Assembly: GCA_001804785.1 (NCBI GenBank)
Contig: MHBG01000008.1
Location: forward strand, 1-61,336
From: Lentisphaerae bacterium GWF2_45_14
Lineage (GTDB): Bacteria > Verrucomicrobiota > Lentisphaeria > Victivallales > GWF2-45-14
Direction: 5' to 3'
Length of the DNA stretch: 61,336 nt
Under the pieces are notes generated by a model. It worked only from the letters and a program-made list of their open reading frames with translations. It was not told the DNA's origin and did no database searches. This document shows positions 51,786 to 61,336 of the stretch, piece by piece (positions within the stretch are counted from its first letter, which is position 1; every line of letters starts with the position of its first letter). The position numbers were made by a program, and so were the translations under genes.

Positions 51786-53468
51786 ATGATGATTAAGGAA
51801 AACCTAAAAAGTACGGTATATGATCTTTCTGAGAAAATAGGCTGTCGCCCTCCAGGAAGCTGGAAAGAACTGGAGGCGGCTCAATATTTGAAAGGACGTC
51901 TTGCGGAATTTGGAGTAGAGGGACTCATCGAAAGCTTTCCAAGCGCTTCGCATCTGGCGGAAAAATCTGTTATATCCGTTTGCGGAAAAACTTTTGACAG
52001 TATGCCTTCGCAGTTCTCCGCGCCCGGAAATATATCCGGAAACATCTTTTTTCTTGGCCATGAGAATAACAAAACATTCAGTCAGGAAGAGAATCTTTCC
52101 GGCAAAATTGGCCTTCTTATGCCCTCCGCGTCTTTAAGCATTCCTGAAAAAATTGACTACCTTTTGGCGCTTGAATCACAGGGAATTGAAGCCCTCATTG
52201 TTGTTTCTCCTTACATGGACACGATACAGCCCAAGTCCGTAAGATATCCTGAAATCAAGAGCCTGCCGATTGCGGTTGTTTCATGGCGTACCGGCGTTGA
52301 ACTTGCCCGCCTGAACGGTCACAATGCGCGACTCGAAGTTATTCATGAGGATAAAAAGCGTTCAGAATCTGTCAATCTTACGGTGGGGATTGCGGGAAAG
52401 AGCAAGAAGTGGATAACCGTTTCGGCACATATGGATTCCGCTGCCGGATGCCCAGGGGCCCTTGACAACGCGGGAGGCTCCGCCATGCTTCTTGAATTGG
52501 TAAGGCATTTCAAGGGAATGGATCTACGCAATACTGTATACTTTGTTTTTACGGGCAGTGAGGAATATGGCATGCAGGATATGTGCGGCGCAGGGTCGGA
52601 AGCCTTTTACCGTAGCCGCGAGGGCGATATTGAGAACTGTGTTGCACATATTGAGATTGACGATATAGGAAATTTTCTGGGCATGCCTGAGATTGACTGG
52701 GCCGGACCGGACGCTTTCCTAAAAAAGGTCAGGATGGCGGCTGAAAATACCAGTTACCTGTTCAACAGAAAGAACTTGCCTTCCTGTGATCATGGTGCGG
52801 CCATAAAGAGAGGCATTCCGTATATGTGGCTGACCGATGCCCTTTTTGAGCGCCCTGTATATCACAGTCCCGAAGACAATATAGATTTCTTTGATTTTGA
52901 AAAGGCAGCATCATATTTCCAGTTTTTATCAAAGGCTGTTGAATCACTTGCGTCATCTGAAATATTCTATCCATATGTAAGAGAGGGGAATCTGCTTATT
53001 CGTCCGGCTCGTTTTTCTGATCTTTCGTCTATTTTCGAGATAAACAAACAGGCATTCGGTCCGGTCAGCATGGCAAGAATGGCCGAGGACTTTTTTGGAG
53101 AAAAACTTGGCGATAAAAACTGGTATGATTATAAAGGAGCAGATGTCGCAAATCAGTGCAGGAGCAATATTTACCAGATTATAGTATGCGAGGTTGCAAC
53201 GCGCGTTGTAGCCTATGCAACGGCATCTTATGATTTTGCAAAGGGAATTGCGGAAATAGGCAACAACGCAGTAGACCCGGATTTTCAAGGACGCGGAATA
53301 GGTAAGGCTATGCAGAAGGAAATTGCACGCCGCATGGACGAGGAAGGCTTTACAAAACTCAAAGTATCAACGCTTTCTGTGGATATTCCTGCGCAGAAGA
53401 TATATGAAAAACTGGGATATGTAAAATATTGTGAAAACATAAACTATCTAAAAAAACTGGAGAAATAA
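51786..53468 (+). CDS. M28 aminopeptidase fused to a GNAT acetyltransferase
   Basis: 560 aa. The frame starts at 51771 with TTG; the ATG at 51786 with GGAG 5 nt upstream is preferred. Residues about 1-395 are an M28 peptidase with metal ligands in SAHMDSAAG, ALDNAGGSA, TGSEEYGM, HIEIDDIG and YHSPEDNI; a PA-like insert lies before it. Residues about 400-560 are a GNAT domain (LIRPARFSDLSSIFEINKQ, VDPDFQGRGIGKAMQ acetyl-CoA loop, IPAQKIYEKLGY). No signal peptide is seen, so it is cytoplasmic. This fusion suggests that a released N-terminus or amine is then acetylated. Confidence 0.85.
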   Translation: MMIKENLKSTVYDLSEKIGCRPPGSWKELEAAQYLKGRLAEFGVEGLIESFPSASHLAEKSVISVCGKTFDSMPSQFSAPGNISGNIFFLGHENNKTFSQEENLSGKIGLLMPSASLSIPEKIDYLLALESQGIEALIVVSPYMDTIQPKSVRYPEIKSLPIAVVSWRTGVELARLNGHNARLEVIHEDKKRSESVNLTVGIAGKSKKWITVSAHMDSAAGCPGALDNAGGSAMLLELVRHFKGMDLRNTVYFVFTGSEEYGMQDMCGAGSEAFYRSREGDIENCVAHIEIDDIGNFLGMPEIDWAGPDAFLKKVRMAAENTSYLFNRKNLPSCDHGAAIKRGIPYMWLTDALFERPVYHSPEDNIDFFDFEKAASYFQFLSKAVESLASSEIFYPYVREGNLLIRPARFSDLSSIFEINKQAFGPVSMARMAEDFFGEKLGDKNWYDYKGADVANQCRSNIYQIIVCEVATRVVAYATASYDFAKGIAEIGNNAVDPDFQGRGIGKAMQKEIARRMDEEGFTKLKVSTLSVDIPAQKIYEKLGYVKYCENINYLKKLEK

Positions 53469-53469
53469 G

Positions 53470-54414
53470 ATGAGCTTCAGAATAGGGCTTGTAGGACTAT
53501 GTACATCGCATCCTGGAAGCTGGATACCAGTCATCAGAAAATTGACTGAGGAAAAAATAGTCGATGTCGAAATAGTCGCGGCATGGGATTCGGGCGAGAC
53601 GCGGCCGGACAACTTTGCGCAGGAATTCTGTGAGGAATTTTCAATTCCGCACGCCGTAAAAAATTCTCTGGACATGATGGATATGGTGGACGGCGTGATT
53701 GTACATACCACCAACTGGGACAAGCACATAGAACAGGCAAGGCCATTCGTAGAGGCAGGGAAATCCGTTCTCGTCGACAAACCAATTGCCGGCAATATGA
53801 GTGATTTGAACCAGCTTCTCGACTGGGCAAAACAAGGTAAAAGGATTACCGGCGGTTCAAGTCTGATTTATACAAAGGAAGTGAGAGAATTTCTCGCAAA
53901 ACCCGTCTCCGAACGCGGCGAGGTCCATGCCGCATATTCGTGTATAGGGGTAGATGACTTCAACTATGGTATACACGCCTATGCGATGGTGTCTTGTCTG
54001 ATGGGCCCGGGTGTTTCATCGGTAAAATACATCGCATCAAGCCGTCAGAAACATATCTCGATAAAATGGGAAAATGGGAATACGGCGATTCTCACCGTCG
54101 GCAAAGCCGCATGGCTCCCGTTCAATCTCACGATTGTGACGGATAAAAACGTGGAATTCATAAAGGCCGACACTTCGCTTATTTACAGAAGTCTTCTGGA
54201 AGCGGAACTCCCCTATCTTACAGGGAAGACGGATACGCCCCCCATGCCGTTCGATGCGCTTGTCGAGCCTGAAAAAACTGCGCTCGCGGCAAGAATCTCG
54301 TGGATGAACAACGGACAGGAAATATTCCTCACAGATCTCCGCTCCGATGATACAGGCTATGACGGCAAACAGTTCGCCACAGAATATCGCCGATCCAGAA
54401 TGCAGCCGAAGTAG
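53470..54414 (+). CDS. Gfo/Idh/MocA family oxidoreductase
   Basis: 314 aa. A modified dinucleotide-binding motif (GLVGLCTSHPGSW) opens the Rossmann fold, with the family lysine in LVDKPIAGNM. The C-terminal domain is shorter than usual and lacks the GGHxxD-type segment; GIHAYAMVSCLMG takes its place. It starts 1 bp after the M28-GNAT stop, so the three genes 50728-54414 are one operon. Substrate unknown. Confidence 0.82.
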   Translation: MSFRIGLVGLCTSHPGSWIPVIRKLTEEKIVDVEIVAAWDSGETRPDNFAQEFCEEFSIPHAVKNSLDMMDMVDGVIVHTTNWDKHIEQARPFVEAGKSVLVDKPIAGNMSDLNQLLDWAKQGKRITGGSSLIYTKEVREFLAKPVSERGEVHAAYSCIGVDDFNYGIHAYAMVSCLMGPGVSSVKYIASSRQKHISIKWENGNTAILTVGKAAWLPFNLTIVTDKNVEFIKADTSLIYRSLLEAELPYLTGKTDTPPMPFDALVEPEKTALAARISWMNNGQEIFLTDLRSDDTGYDGKQFATEYRRSRMQPK

Positions 54415-54493
54415 TTCTGCATGGTCAGCTTTCGTTTGCAAATTTGATTCGTTGCTGTAAGCTTATCTTTCAATAGAATCAGGGAAAGATATT

Positions 54494-57136
54494 ATGGCAC
54501 TGGAATTCAGCTCAGGAAATCAGTCACTGGATAATGTCCTTGGCGGAGTAAGGGCGGGCGATAATTGCGTCTGGCAGGTGGATGCAATTGAGAACTACCG
54601 GTATTTTGTAAGCGCATTTGTTAAGAAGGGAAGCCAGGAAGGGAAGAAAATCATTTACTTCCGCTTCGGGCAGCATGACTCTGTAGTTCCAGCAGATGTC
54701 CCGATTGATATTTACACGTTCAGCCCGGAGAACGGCTTTGAGAAATTTCTCTTCGATATTCTGGATGTCATAGACAGTTACCCCACTGGAACGTGCTACG
54801 TTTTCGACTCTCTTTCCGATTTGGCTGTTGACTGGAACAGCGACCGCATGCTGGGATGTTTTTTCATGTTGACCTGCCCTCATCTCTTTAAGCTTGAGAC
54901 TGTGGCTTATTTCGTTCTTCTTCGTAACCACCACGGGCCGCTGGCTCTGGACGTTATCCATAAAACGGCGCAAATCGTGGTTGATGTGTATTCCAGCCGG
55001 AAGCACATTTACATTCAACCCATAAAGGTAAAAGACCGTCATTCCGCGACAATGTACATGATTCACATTTGCCGCAATGACATATTTACGCCCGAGACCC
55101 GCAGCTATGTAGTGTCTAAAATCCTTGGAGAGTCGGAGCAGGGTTGGCTGGATTTCAATATAGACAGGCCCGGCATATGGACAAACCTTTTCATTACCGC
55201 GAAGCGAGTCCATGAACATACTGAAAAACAGCCTGGCGTCCCACTTACGGGAATAGATAAAGAGAAGCTCCGGAAGAAGCTGATAAAAATGATCATCACC
55301 CATGATGAATCTGTTTTTGAATTGAGTTGCAATTATTTTTCAATCGCAGACCTTATCGCGATTGCTAAAAGGATGATAGGGACAGGCCAGATTGGCGGAA
55401 AATCCGTTGGAATGCTGCTGGCTAACGCTATCATGCGCAAGGCTTCCGGCAAGTGGGTCTCCAAGCTTGAAACAAATGATTCATTCTATATAGGATCGGA
55501 TGTTTTCTATACGTATATCATTCAAAACGACTGTTGGTGGGACCTTCGAAAAGTTAAAAAGGGGGAAGGCAATTTTTCAGCCGCCAAAACCATTCAAGAA
55601 AAAGTACTCAAAGGCAGTTTCCCAAAGGACATTGAGGAGAAGTTCAAGGATATTCTGAATTACTACGGGCAGAGTCCGATAATAGTGCGTTCAAGCAGTC
55701 TGCTTGAGGACGCCTACGGAAATGCCTTTTCGGGCAAATACGAAAGCTATTTTTGTGTCAATCAGGGAACGCGCGAGGAGCGGCTCGAGGCTTTTATCCT
55801 GGCGATGAAAAAAGTCTATGCCAGCACCATGAATCTCGACGCGCTGGCGTACCGCCATCACAGGGGACTGCTGAACAAGGAAGAGCGAATGGGCCTTTTG
55901 ATACAAAGGGTTTCAGGGAACTTTCATGATTTTTCCTATTTCCCGCAGATAGCGGGAGTAGGCTACTCTTTCAATCCCTTCGTATGGAACAGTAAAATAG
56001 ACCCCTCCCACGGAGTCCTCCGCCTTGTTTTCGGACTCGGCACAAGGGCGGTTGACCAGACAGGCGGCGACCATGCCAGGATAGTAGCTATAGATCAGCC
56101 GCATCTGCGGCCCGAAACCAATCCAGAGCAGATAATAAAATACAGTCAGAGGGTGGTCGACATCCTCAATATCAAGGCAAACCAGATTGAGCCGGTAACA
56201 TTCAGAGATATCGGGACACAGGTGGAAATACCCGCCTTTGAGCTCTTTGCCACAAAAGACCCTTCAATAATAGACCGTGCATGGCGCATGAAGGCGAAAA
56301 ATATATTCCCGTGGGTATTATCTTTCGACGGTGTCTTGGACAAGACCTCTTTTATCAAGGATATGGGAGAGATACTGAAGACTCTTGAGAACGCGTATAA
56401 GCATCCTGTCGATATCGAATTCACGGCGAACTTCGCGTCCTCCGGGGACTACAGGATAAACATTGTGCAGTGTCGCCCTTTCCACTTTGCGGAAAATAAG
56501 AAGGAGCTGGCCCAGCCCGATGCAATAAGCGAAGAAAACATTATTCTAAAGACAAAAAATCATCTGCTCGGTCAGAGTAAATATATTCCCATCAACAAGA
56601 TTATTTACATTCTTCCTGAAAAGTACAGCGCAATGTCCGTCCAAGACAGATACGCCGTGGCCAGATTAATAGGTGAAGTAACCAACTCATTGTCCGGCAA
56701 GGATATGAACGTTTTACTAATAGGCCCAGGGCGCTGGGGAACGGCGATGCCGACTCTGGGTATTCCCGTTACCTTCAATGAAATAAAAAATGTCGCCGCG
56801 TTATGTGAACTGGCTGTTATGCATGAGAATCTGAGTCCGGACATCTCGCTTGGCACCCATTTTTTCAACGACCTTGTCGAAATGGAGATTATGTACATGG
56901 CCATGAATATCAGCAATCACGAAAACATCTTCAATGTGCCCTACATCCTTAATTCCAAGAACCTCCTTCTGGAGCAGGCCCCCAAGGCAAAAGCTTTTCA
57001 GGATTCGGTAAAAGTTGTAGATACTTCCGCGCTTAAAGAGGGCTTTTCGTGTTATATGTACGCCGACACAATGCGGCAGTCCGGCATCATATTTCTTACC
57101 GATACGGAAATAAAATCAGTAACATCAAAAAAGTAA
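54494..57136 (+). CDS. Degenerate KaiC-like domain fused to a PEP/pyruvate-binding domain
   Basis: 880 aa. Residues 1-230 resemble a KaiC/RecA fold (SGNQSLDNVLGGVRAGDN at the usual start, Walker-B-like TCYVFDSLSDL) but the P-loop is absent: CVWQVDAIENYRY replaces GxxGxGKT. Residues about 290-665 match the PPDK/PEP-synthase N-terminal ATP-grasp domain (IGTGQIGGKSVGML, IIVRSSSLLEDAYGNAFSGK, INIVQCRPFHF). Residues 670-880 are an extra domain (NVLLIGPGRWGTAMPTLGI, LGTHFFNDLVEMEI). The phosphohistidine swivel domain and PEP-binding barrel are both missing, so it is not a PEP synthase. It may be a sensor or phosphotransfer regulator. Function unknown. Confidence 0.75.
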   Translation: MALEFSSGNQSLDNVLGGVRAGDNCVWQVDAIENYRYFVSAFVKKGSQEGKKIIYFRFGQHDSVVPADVPIDIYTFSPENGFEKFLFDILDVIDSYPTGTCYVFDSLSDLAVDWNSDRMLGCFFMLTCPHLFKLETVAYFVLLRNHHGPLALDVIHKTAQIVVDVYSSRKHIYIQPIKVKDRHSATMYMIHICRNDIFTPETRSYVVSKILGESEQGWLDFNIDRPGIWTNLFITAKRVHEHTEKQPGVPLTGIDKEKLRKKLIKMIITHDESVFELSCNYFSIADLIAIAKRMIGTGQIGGKSVGMLLANAIMRKASGKWVSKLETNDSFYIGSDVFYTYIIQNDCWWDLRKVKKGEGNFSAAKTIQEKVLKGSFPKDIEEKFKDILNYYGQSPIIVRSSSLLEDAYGNAFSGKYESYFCVNQGTREERLEAFILAMKKVYASTMNLDALAYRHHRGLLNKEERMGLLIQRVSGNFHDFSYFPQIAGVGYSFNPFVWNSKIDPSHGVLRLVFGLGTRAVDQTGGDHARIVAIDQPHLRPETNPEQIIKYSQRVVDILNIKANQIEPVTFRDIGTQVEIPAFELFATKDPSIIDRAWRMKAKNIFPWVLSFDGVLDKTSFIKDMGEILKTLENAYKHPVDIEFTANFASSGDYRINIVQCRPFHFAENKKELAQPDAISEENIILKTKNHLLGQSKYIPINKIIYILPEKYSAMSVQDRYAVARLIGEVTNSLSGKDMNVLLIGPGRWGTAMPTLGIPVTFNEIKNVAALCELAVMHENLSPDISLGTHFFNDLVEMEIMYMAMNISNHENIFNVPYILNSKNLLLEQAPKAKAFQDSVKVVDTSALKEGFSCYMYADTMRQSGIIFLTDTEIKSVTSKK

Positions 57137-57193
57137 TAATATCTTGAAAAATCCATATCCTGCATAAAATTACATTTATCTTGTTTTTCTTAA

Positions 57194-58558
<1,365 letters not shown>

Positions 58559-58592
58559 ACGCCAGATAGCTGGCAAAGTGGAGTTTTGAAAA

Positions 58593-59396
58593 ATGAAGAA
58601 AATCAAAATGGCGCTTTGCCAGATGAAGCCTTTAAGGGACAAGGAAAAGTCTGTCGATAAAGCGCTTACGATGATTGAAGAATCTGCGGAAAATGGCGCC
58701 GGACTGGTCGTCCTACCGGAGATATTCTATCACCCGTATGAATTGAAAAGCATAGCGTCTCTCGCTGATGACGGAAAGGCGACTATCGACCGTATCAGAG
58801 AAGCGGCGGCTCGACTCGAAATTCATATTTGCGCAGGGTCGATAGCAATCCGCGAAAACGGAAAAAATTTCAACCGTTCATATCTTGTCGGTCCCGCGGG
58901 AGATATTCTGCTTGAGCATTCTAAATGCCACCTTTTCGATGTCGACTTTAAGGAACTGCGAACGAGAGAGTCGCAAGTTTTTGTTCCGGGTGATTCTCTG
59001 AAAACAGTGGAAACCGCAATCGGAAAAATAGGAATACTTATTTGTTACGACATTCGTTTTCCGGAGGCCGCAAGGAAACTCGCACTGCAGGGCGCCGAAA
59101 TTATACTTGTTCCGGCGGCATTTAACGATATTACAGGTCCTGCTCACTGGCATATAACGTTCCGTGCACGAGCCGTGGAAAATCAGCTTTATATCGCCGC
59201 GGTCTCCCCTGCCCGAGACATAAAAGCGGCATACAGGGCCTATGGTCACTCCATGGCCGTAAGTCCGTGGGGCGATGTACTTTCTGAAGCAGGAGAGGAC
59301 GAGGAGATTATTTATGCTGAACTTGATCCTGAAGTTCTTTCCAATATTCGCGGCAAGCTTCCGCTGCTTAAGCATCGAAGAGAAGACATTTACTAA
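58593..59396 (+). CDS. Nitrilase-family carbon-nitrogen hydrolase (omega-amidase-like)
   Basis: 267 aa with a complete Glu-Lys-Cys triad: E43 (VLPEIFYHPYE), K111 (EHSKCHLFD) and C151 (ILICYDIRFPE). These features match omega-amidase/Nit2-type enzymes that hydrolyse alpha-ketoglutaramate or similar amides. It lies 34 bp after gdhA, and the two would connect: omega-amidase products feed 2-oxoglutarate and ammonia to glutamate dehydrogenase. That link is an inference from position and family. Confidence 0.88.
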   Translation: MKKIKMALCQMKPLRDKEKSVDKALTMIEESAENGAGLVVLPEIFYHPYELKSIASLADDGKATIDRIREAAARLEIHICAGSIAIRENGKNFNRSYLVGPAGDILLEHSKCHLFDVDFKELRTRESQVFVPGDSLKTVETAIGKIGILICYDIRFPEAARKLALQGAEIILVPAAFNDITGPAHWHITFRARAVENQLYIAAVSPARDIKAAYRAYGHSMAVSPWGDVLSEAGEDEEIIYAELDPEVLSNIRGKLPLLKHRREDIY

Positions 59397-59401
59397 AAAT
59401 C

Positions 59402-60178
59402 ATGAATATTAACAGTCTTGAAAGTTTGAAGAAATTCTTTGACAGCTACGCCCGGACATTCATGACCGGGAATGGAAGCTATGACAAGAATATCGAAATA
59501 AAACGCTTCCATACTTTCGAGGTTTTGACATTCGCTTCAGAACTAGCGTCTTCTCTGGAACTTGACGATGAAATGTCATTCATCTCATGCGTTACAGCGC
59601 TGGGACATGACATAGGGCGCTTTGAACAGTATAAAAAATACCGGACGTTTAATGACGCTATTTCCGTGAATCACGGCGAACTTTCAGTAAAGGTCATGAA
59701 CGATACCGGCTTTCTTGACGGTGTCAGCACGGTAGCTAGAAATATAATCATTTCAGCGGTCAAACACCACAATATCATGGAAATACCTTCAGGAATGGAC
59801 AAAGAGTCTTCTCTCGTCACAAAAATTATCCGCGACGCCGACAAGCTTGATATATACAGAGTCGTCCTGGGGCGTTACAATTCTCCGGACCCGGATACCG
59901 GACATTCAATCGTGCTTGGACTCGACGAGTCAGGCGGTATCGCTGAATGGATTATCGATTCGGTGCTTAAGAGGCAAAAAATCCCGATGAAAAGACTGCG
60001 CACCGTAAATGAGCTCAAAATGCTTCAGATCGGCTGGGTCTTCGACCTCAATTTCCCCTACTCCCTAAGGAAGTTAAAAGAGAAAAACTACATTCCGGCT
60101 ATTTTCTCTTCCATCCCTGATTCCGTCAGAAACAAAACTGTCGAGACGGATGTTATGAACTACATCAATTCATTCTAG
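59402..60178 (+). CDS. HD-domain metal-dependent phosphohydrolase
   Basis: 258 aa. HD superfamily ligands are in order: H in RFHTFEVLTF, HD in LGHDIGRFEQ, a His pair in SAVKHHNIME and the distal D in IIRDADKLDIY. Such proteins hydrolyse phosphoester bonds in nucleotides or second messengers. The start is 5 bp after the amidase stop, in one run with gdhA. There is no GD or RelA-like domain, so the substrate is not deducible. Confidence 0.88.
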   Translation: MNINSLESLKKFFDSYARTFMTGNGSYDKNIEIKRFHTFEVLTFASELASSLELDDEMSFISCVTALGHDIGRFEQYKKYRTFNDAISVNHGELSVKVMNDTGFLDGVSTVARNIIISAVKHHNIMEIPSGMDKESSLVTKIIRDADKLDIYRVVLGRYNSPDPDTGHSIVLGLDESGGIAEWIIDSVLKRQKIPMKRLRTVNELKMLQIGWVFDLNFPYSLRKLKEKNYIPAIFSSIPDSVRNKTVETDVMNYINSF

Positions 60179-60277
60179 AAATCTGCCTTCTTCTGCCCCA
60201 ACGATGCGCTCTACCTGTGCCTTTTTCTTTGACGCTCGGCCATCCTTTTGAAGACACAAATAACGGATGGAGAGACA

Positions 60278-60724
60278 ATGAGCACAGAATTCAAGTTTCT
60301 GGAAAGCAGATATATAAAGCCGGTGATGGAGGCGGGGGGTATAAGGTTTCATCTGAAACGGAAGTATATCCCCGAAGAGCAAAACAAATGCTCATATTCC
60401 GGACCCTTTTCGGTAAAAAACACCAGCGGGGACGAAGACATTCAAGTAACGGTCAATGCCGGAGACATTATCGCAGGGACAACAAAAGTATCCGTGCCGG
60501 AAACAGATATAGCGATTTCTTCATCGTGTGTTGTATATATCGAACTCAGCTATTCTGATTCTTCGTATTCTGCTGAAATCAAGACTGCATCCTCAATGCC
60601 GGGGTTGTCATCAACGGTGTACAGAACACGGCTGGCTGATATAACATTTCAAGACTCTAGGATAAAATCGGTTACGCAGATGTGGCAATACGGCGATATT
60701 TACGTGACGGGAAGATTTATTTGA
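60278..60724 (+). CDS. Uncharacterised protein, possibly phage structural
   Basis: 148 aa from the ATG at 60278, with GGAGAG 4-9 nt upstream; the frame is open from 60248. It is beta-rich with Ser/Thr-rich strands (IQVTVNAGDIIAGTTKVSV, CVVYIELSYSDSSYSAEIK, ADITFQDSRIKSVTQMW). I recognise no family. The beta pattern, the small size and the neighbour at 60758 suggest a phage or phage-like tail/structural protein. There is no signal peptide. The 98-bp gap before it shows no promoter or hairpin. Confidence 0.55.
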   Translation: MSTEFKFLESRYIKPVMEAGGIRFHLKRKYIPEEQNKCSYSGPFSVKNTSGDEDIQVTVNAGDIIAGTTKVSVPETDIAISSSCVVYIELSYSDSSYSAEIKTASSMPGLSSTVYRTRLADITFQDSRIKSVTQMWQYGDIYVTGRFI

Positions 60725-60757
60725 TCACAACAAAATCAGATAGGAGAAAGGGAAAAA

Positions 60758-61336
60758 ATGTCCACATTTAAAAAAATCAACCTTACGGTGAATGCCGAAA
60801 CAGGAGCTCTGATTGATCCTTTGGACGGATCGAAGCTCGGCACCGCAAATCTTCCGGATTTCTATCTTGGAGAAACCTCGGTGCTGTGTATCTCATTCGT
60901 CGATTCAGATTTGAATGCCTATCCTTTTGCGATTGACGACTCCTTTGAGCTTTCGATTGATAAGGATTTTGTGCATACCGTGAACGGAGTCGAGGATCCG
61001 CTTATGGTCTATTCAGGAAACAGCATGTTTAATATCTCGGGAGACTGGGAATCCACGGCGCTCACGAATGGTAAAATATCTGCCAGACTCAACTGCAATA
61101 CGGTTGGATTTGCCCAGAAAATAGGAAACAGTGAGAGCGTTCTGGGATGGATAGAAATCAAAAGATATCCGGCCGGACTGACGGATGCTTCCATAATTCT
61201 CAGGAATAAATGCGTCGCCCTAAATTCAGTCAAGGCCTCCGAGGGAAGCCCCTCTTCAGCATCGCCTGATTATTATACGGCTGATCAGATAGATGCGCTG
61301 ATGCTGGAGGCTGAGTCTCAGGTGTTGACCCTTGAC
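60758..61336 (+). CDS. Probable phage tail or fibre-like protein (3' end missing)
   Basis: An open frame from the ATG at 60758 runs to the window edge (193 codons, incomplete). GGAGAAAGGGA precedes the start. The sequence is beta-rich with low-charge repeats, and near the edge it contains YYTADQIDALMLEAESQ, like the YYT-x-x-x-[IV]D-A motif of phage tail and receptor-binding proteins. Together with the preceding gene it suggests that a prophage or phage-derived cluster begins at the right end. I could not identify an integrase or attachment site in view. Confidence 0.55.
   Translation, partial: MSTFKKINLTVNAETGALIDPLDGSKLGTANLPDFYLGETSVLCISFVDSDLNAYPFAIDDSFELSIDKDFVHTVNGVEDPLMVYSGNSMFNISGDWESTALTNGKISARLNCNTVGFAQKIGNSESVLGWIEIKRYPAGLTDASIILRNKCVALNSVKASEGSPSSASPDYYTADQIDALMLEAESQVLTLD

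Overview
The window looks like a chromosomal segment of an anaerobic, fermentative Gram-negative bacterium, most likely from the PVC superphylum and possibly Lentisphaerota. That placement is an inference from gene content, not a phylogeny. An outer membrane is indicated by an MlaA-type lipid-transport protein. Anaerobic hydrogen metabolism is indicated by a trimeric NAD-linked [FeFe]-hydrogenase with HydG and HydE maturases. Degradation of host or algal glycans is suggested by a sialate O-acetylesterase, an acetyl-xylan-esterase-like enzyme, an SGNH hydrolase and a NagA-like deacetylase. Genes are dense on both strands, with many 4-bp ATGA start/stop overlaps. I saw no tRNA, rRNA, CRISPR array or insertion sequence.

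Layout. 1-4455: pyruvate dehydrogenase complex (fused E1 alpha/beta cut by the window edge, E2, E3), with an unusual palindrome-rich leader before E3. 4553-7244: a MoxR ATPase, then alanine dehydrogenase with its own Lrp/AsnC regulator. 7272-14476: an Asp23 protein, several secreted or unknown proteins, an SGNH hydrolase beside an AraC regulator, and an oxidoreductase. 14497-24415: a NagA-like deacetylase, then the hydrogen region: Rex, HydC/HydB/HydA-type hydrogenase subunits, a response regulator, a soluble histidine kinase, HydG and HydE. A sigma-70-type promoter with two Rex-type palindromes just downstream precedes rex, so NADH/NAD+ control of hydrogenase expression can be read from the sequence. 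HydF is not in the window.

24456-32643: D-aminopeptidase, MlaA with an overlapping alpha/beta-hydrolase, oxidoreductase, TatD and TcdA genes, and a convergent rpoN/TPR-methyltransferase pair. 32819-41565: a C-type-lectin-fold protein, a membrane thioredoxin-like protein, an esterase, a glycosyltransferase cluster in which a GT39-like enzyme is split in two frames, and a cyclase-AAC(3) pair in which the AAC(3)-like protein carries an extra TIM-barrel-like half. 41571-46175 (minus strand): a zinc/manganese ABC transporter operon that ends in a Na+/H+ antiporter.

46422-60178: an SDR reductase, amidohydrolase, sialate O-acetylesterase, a three-gene unit (MDR dehydrogenase, M28 peptidase-GNAT fusion, Gfo/Idh), a large protein joining a degenerate KaiC-like domain to a PEP/pyruvate-binding domain, then glutamate dehydrogenase, a nitrilase-family amidase and an HD-domain protein. 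60278 to the right edge: two proteins resembling phage structural proteins, possibly the start of a prophage.

Pyruvate dehydrogenase, alanine and glutamate dehydrogenases produce or consume NADH/NADPH. The Rex-controlled hydrogenase would be the electron outlet, so the left half reads as a fermentative redox-balancing neighbourhood.
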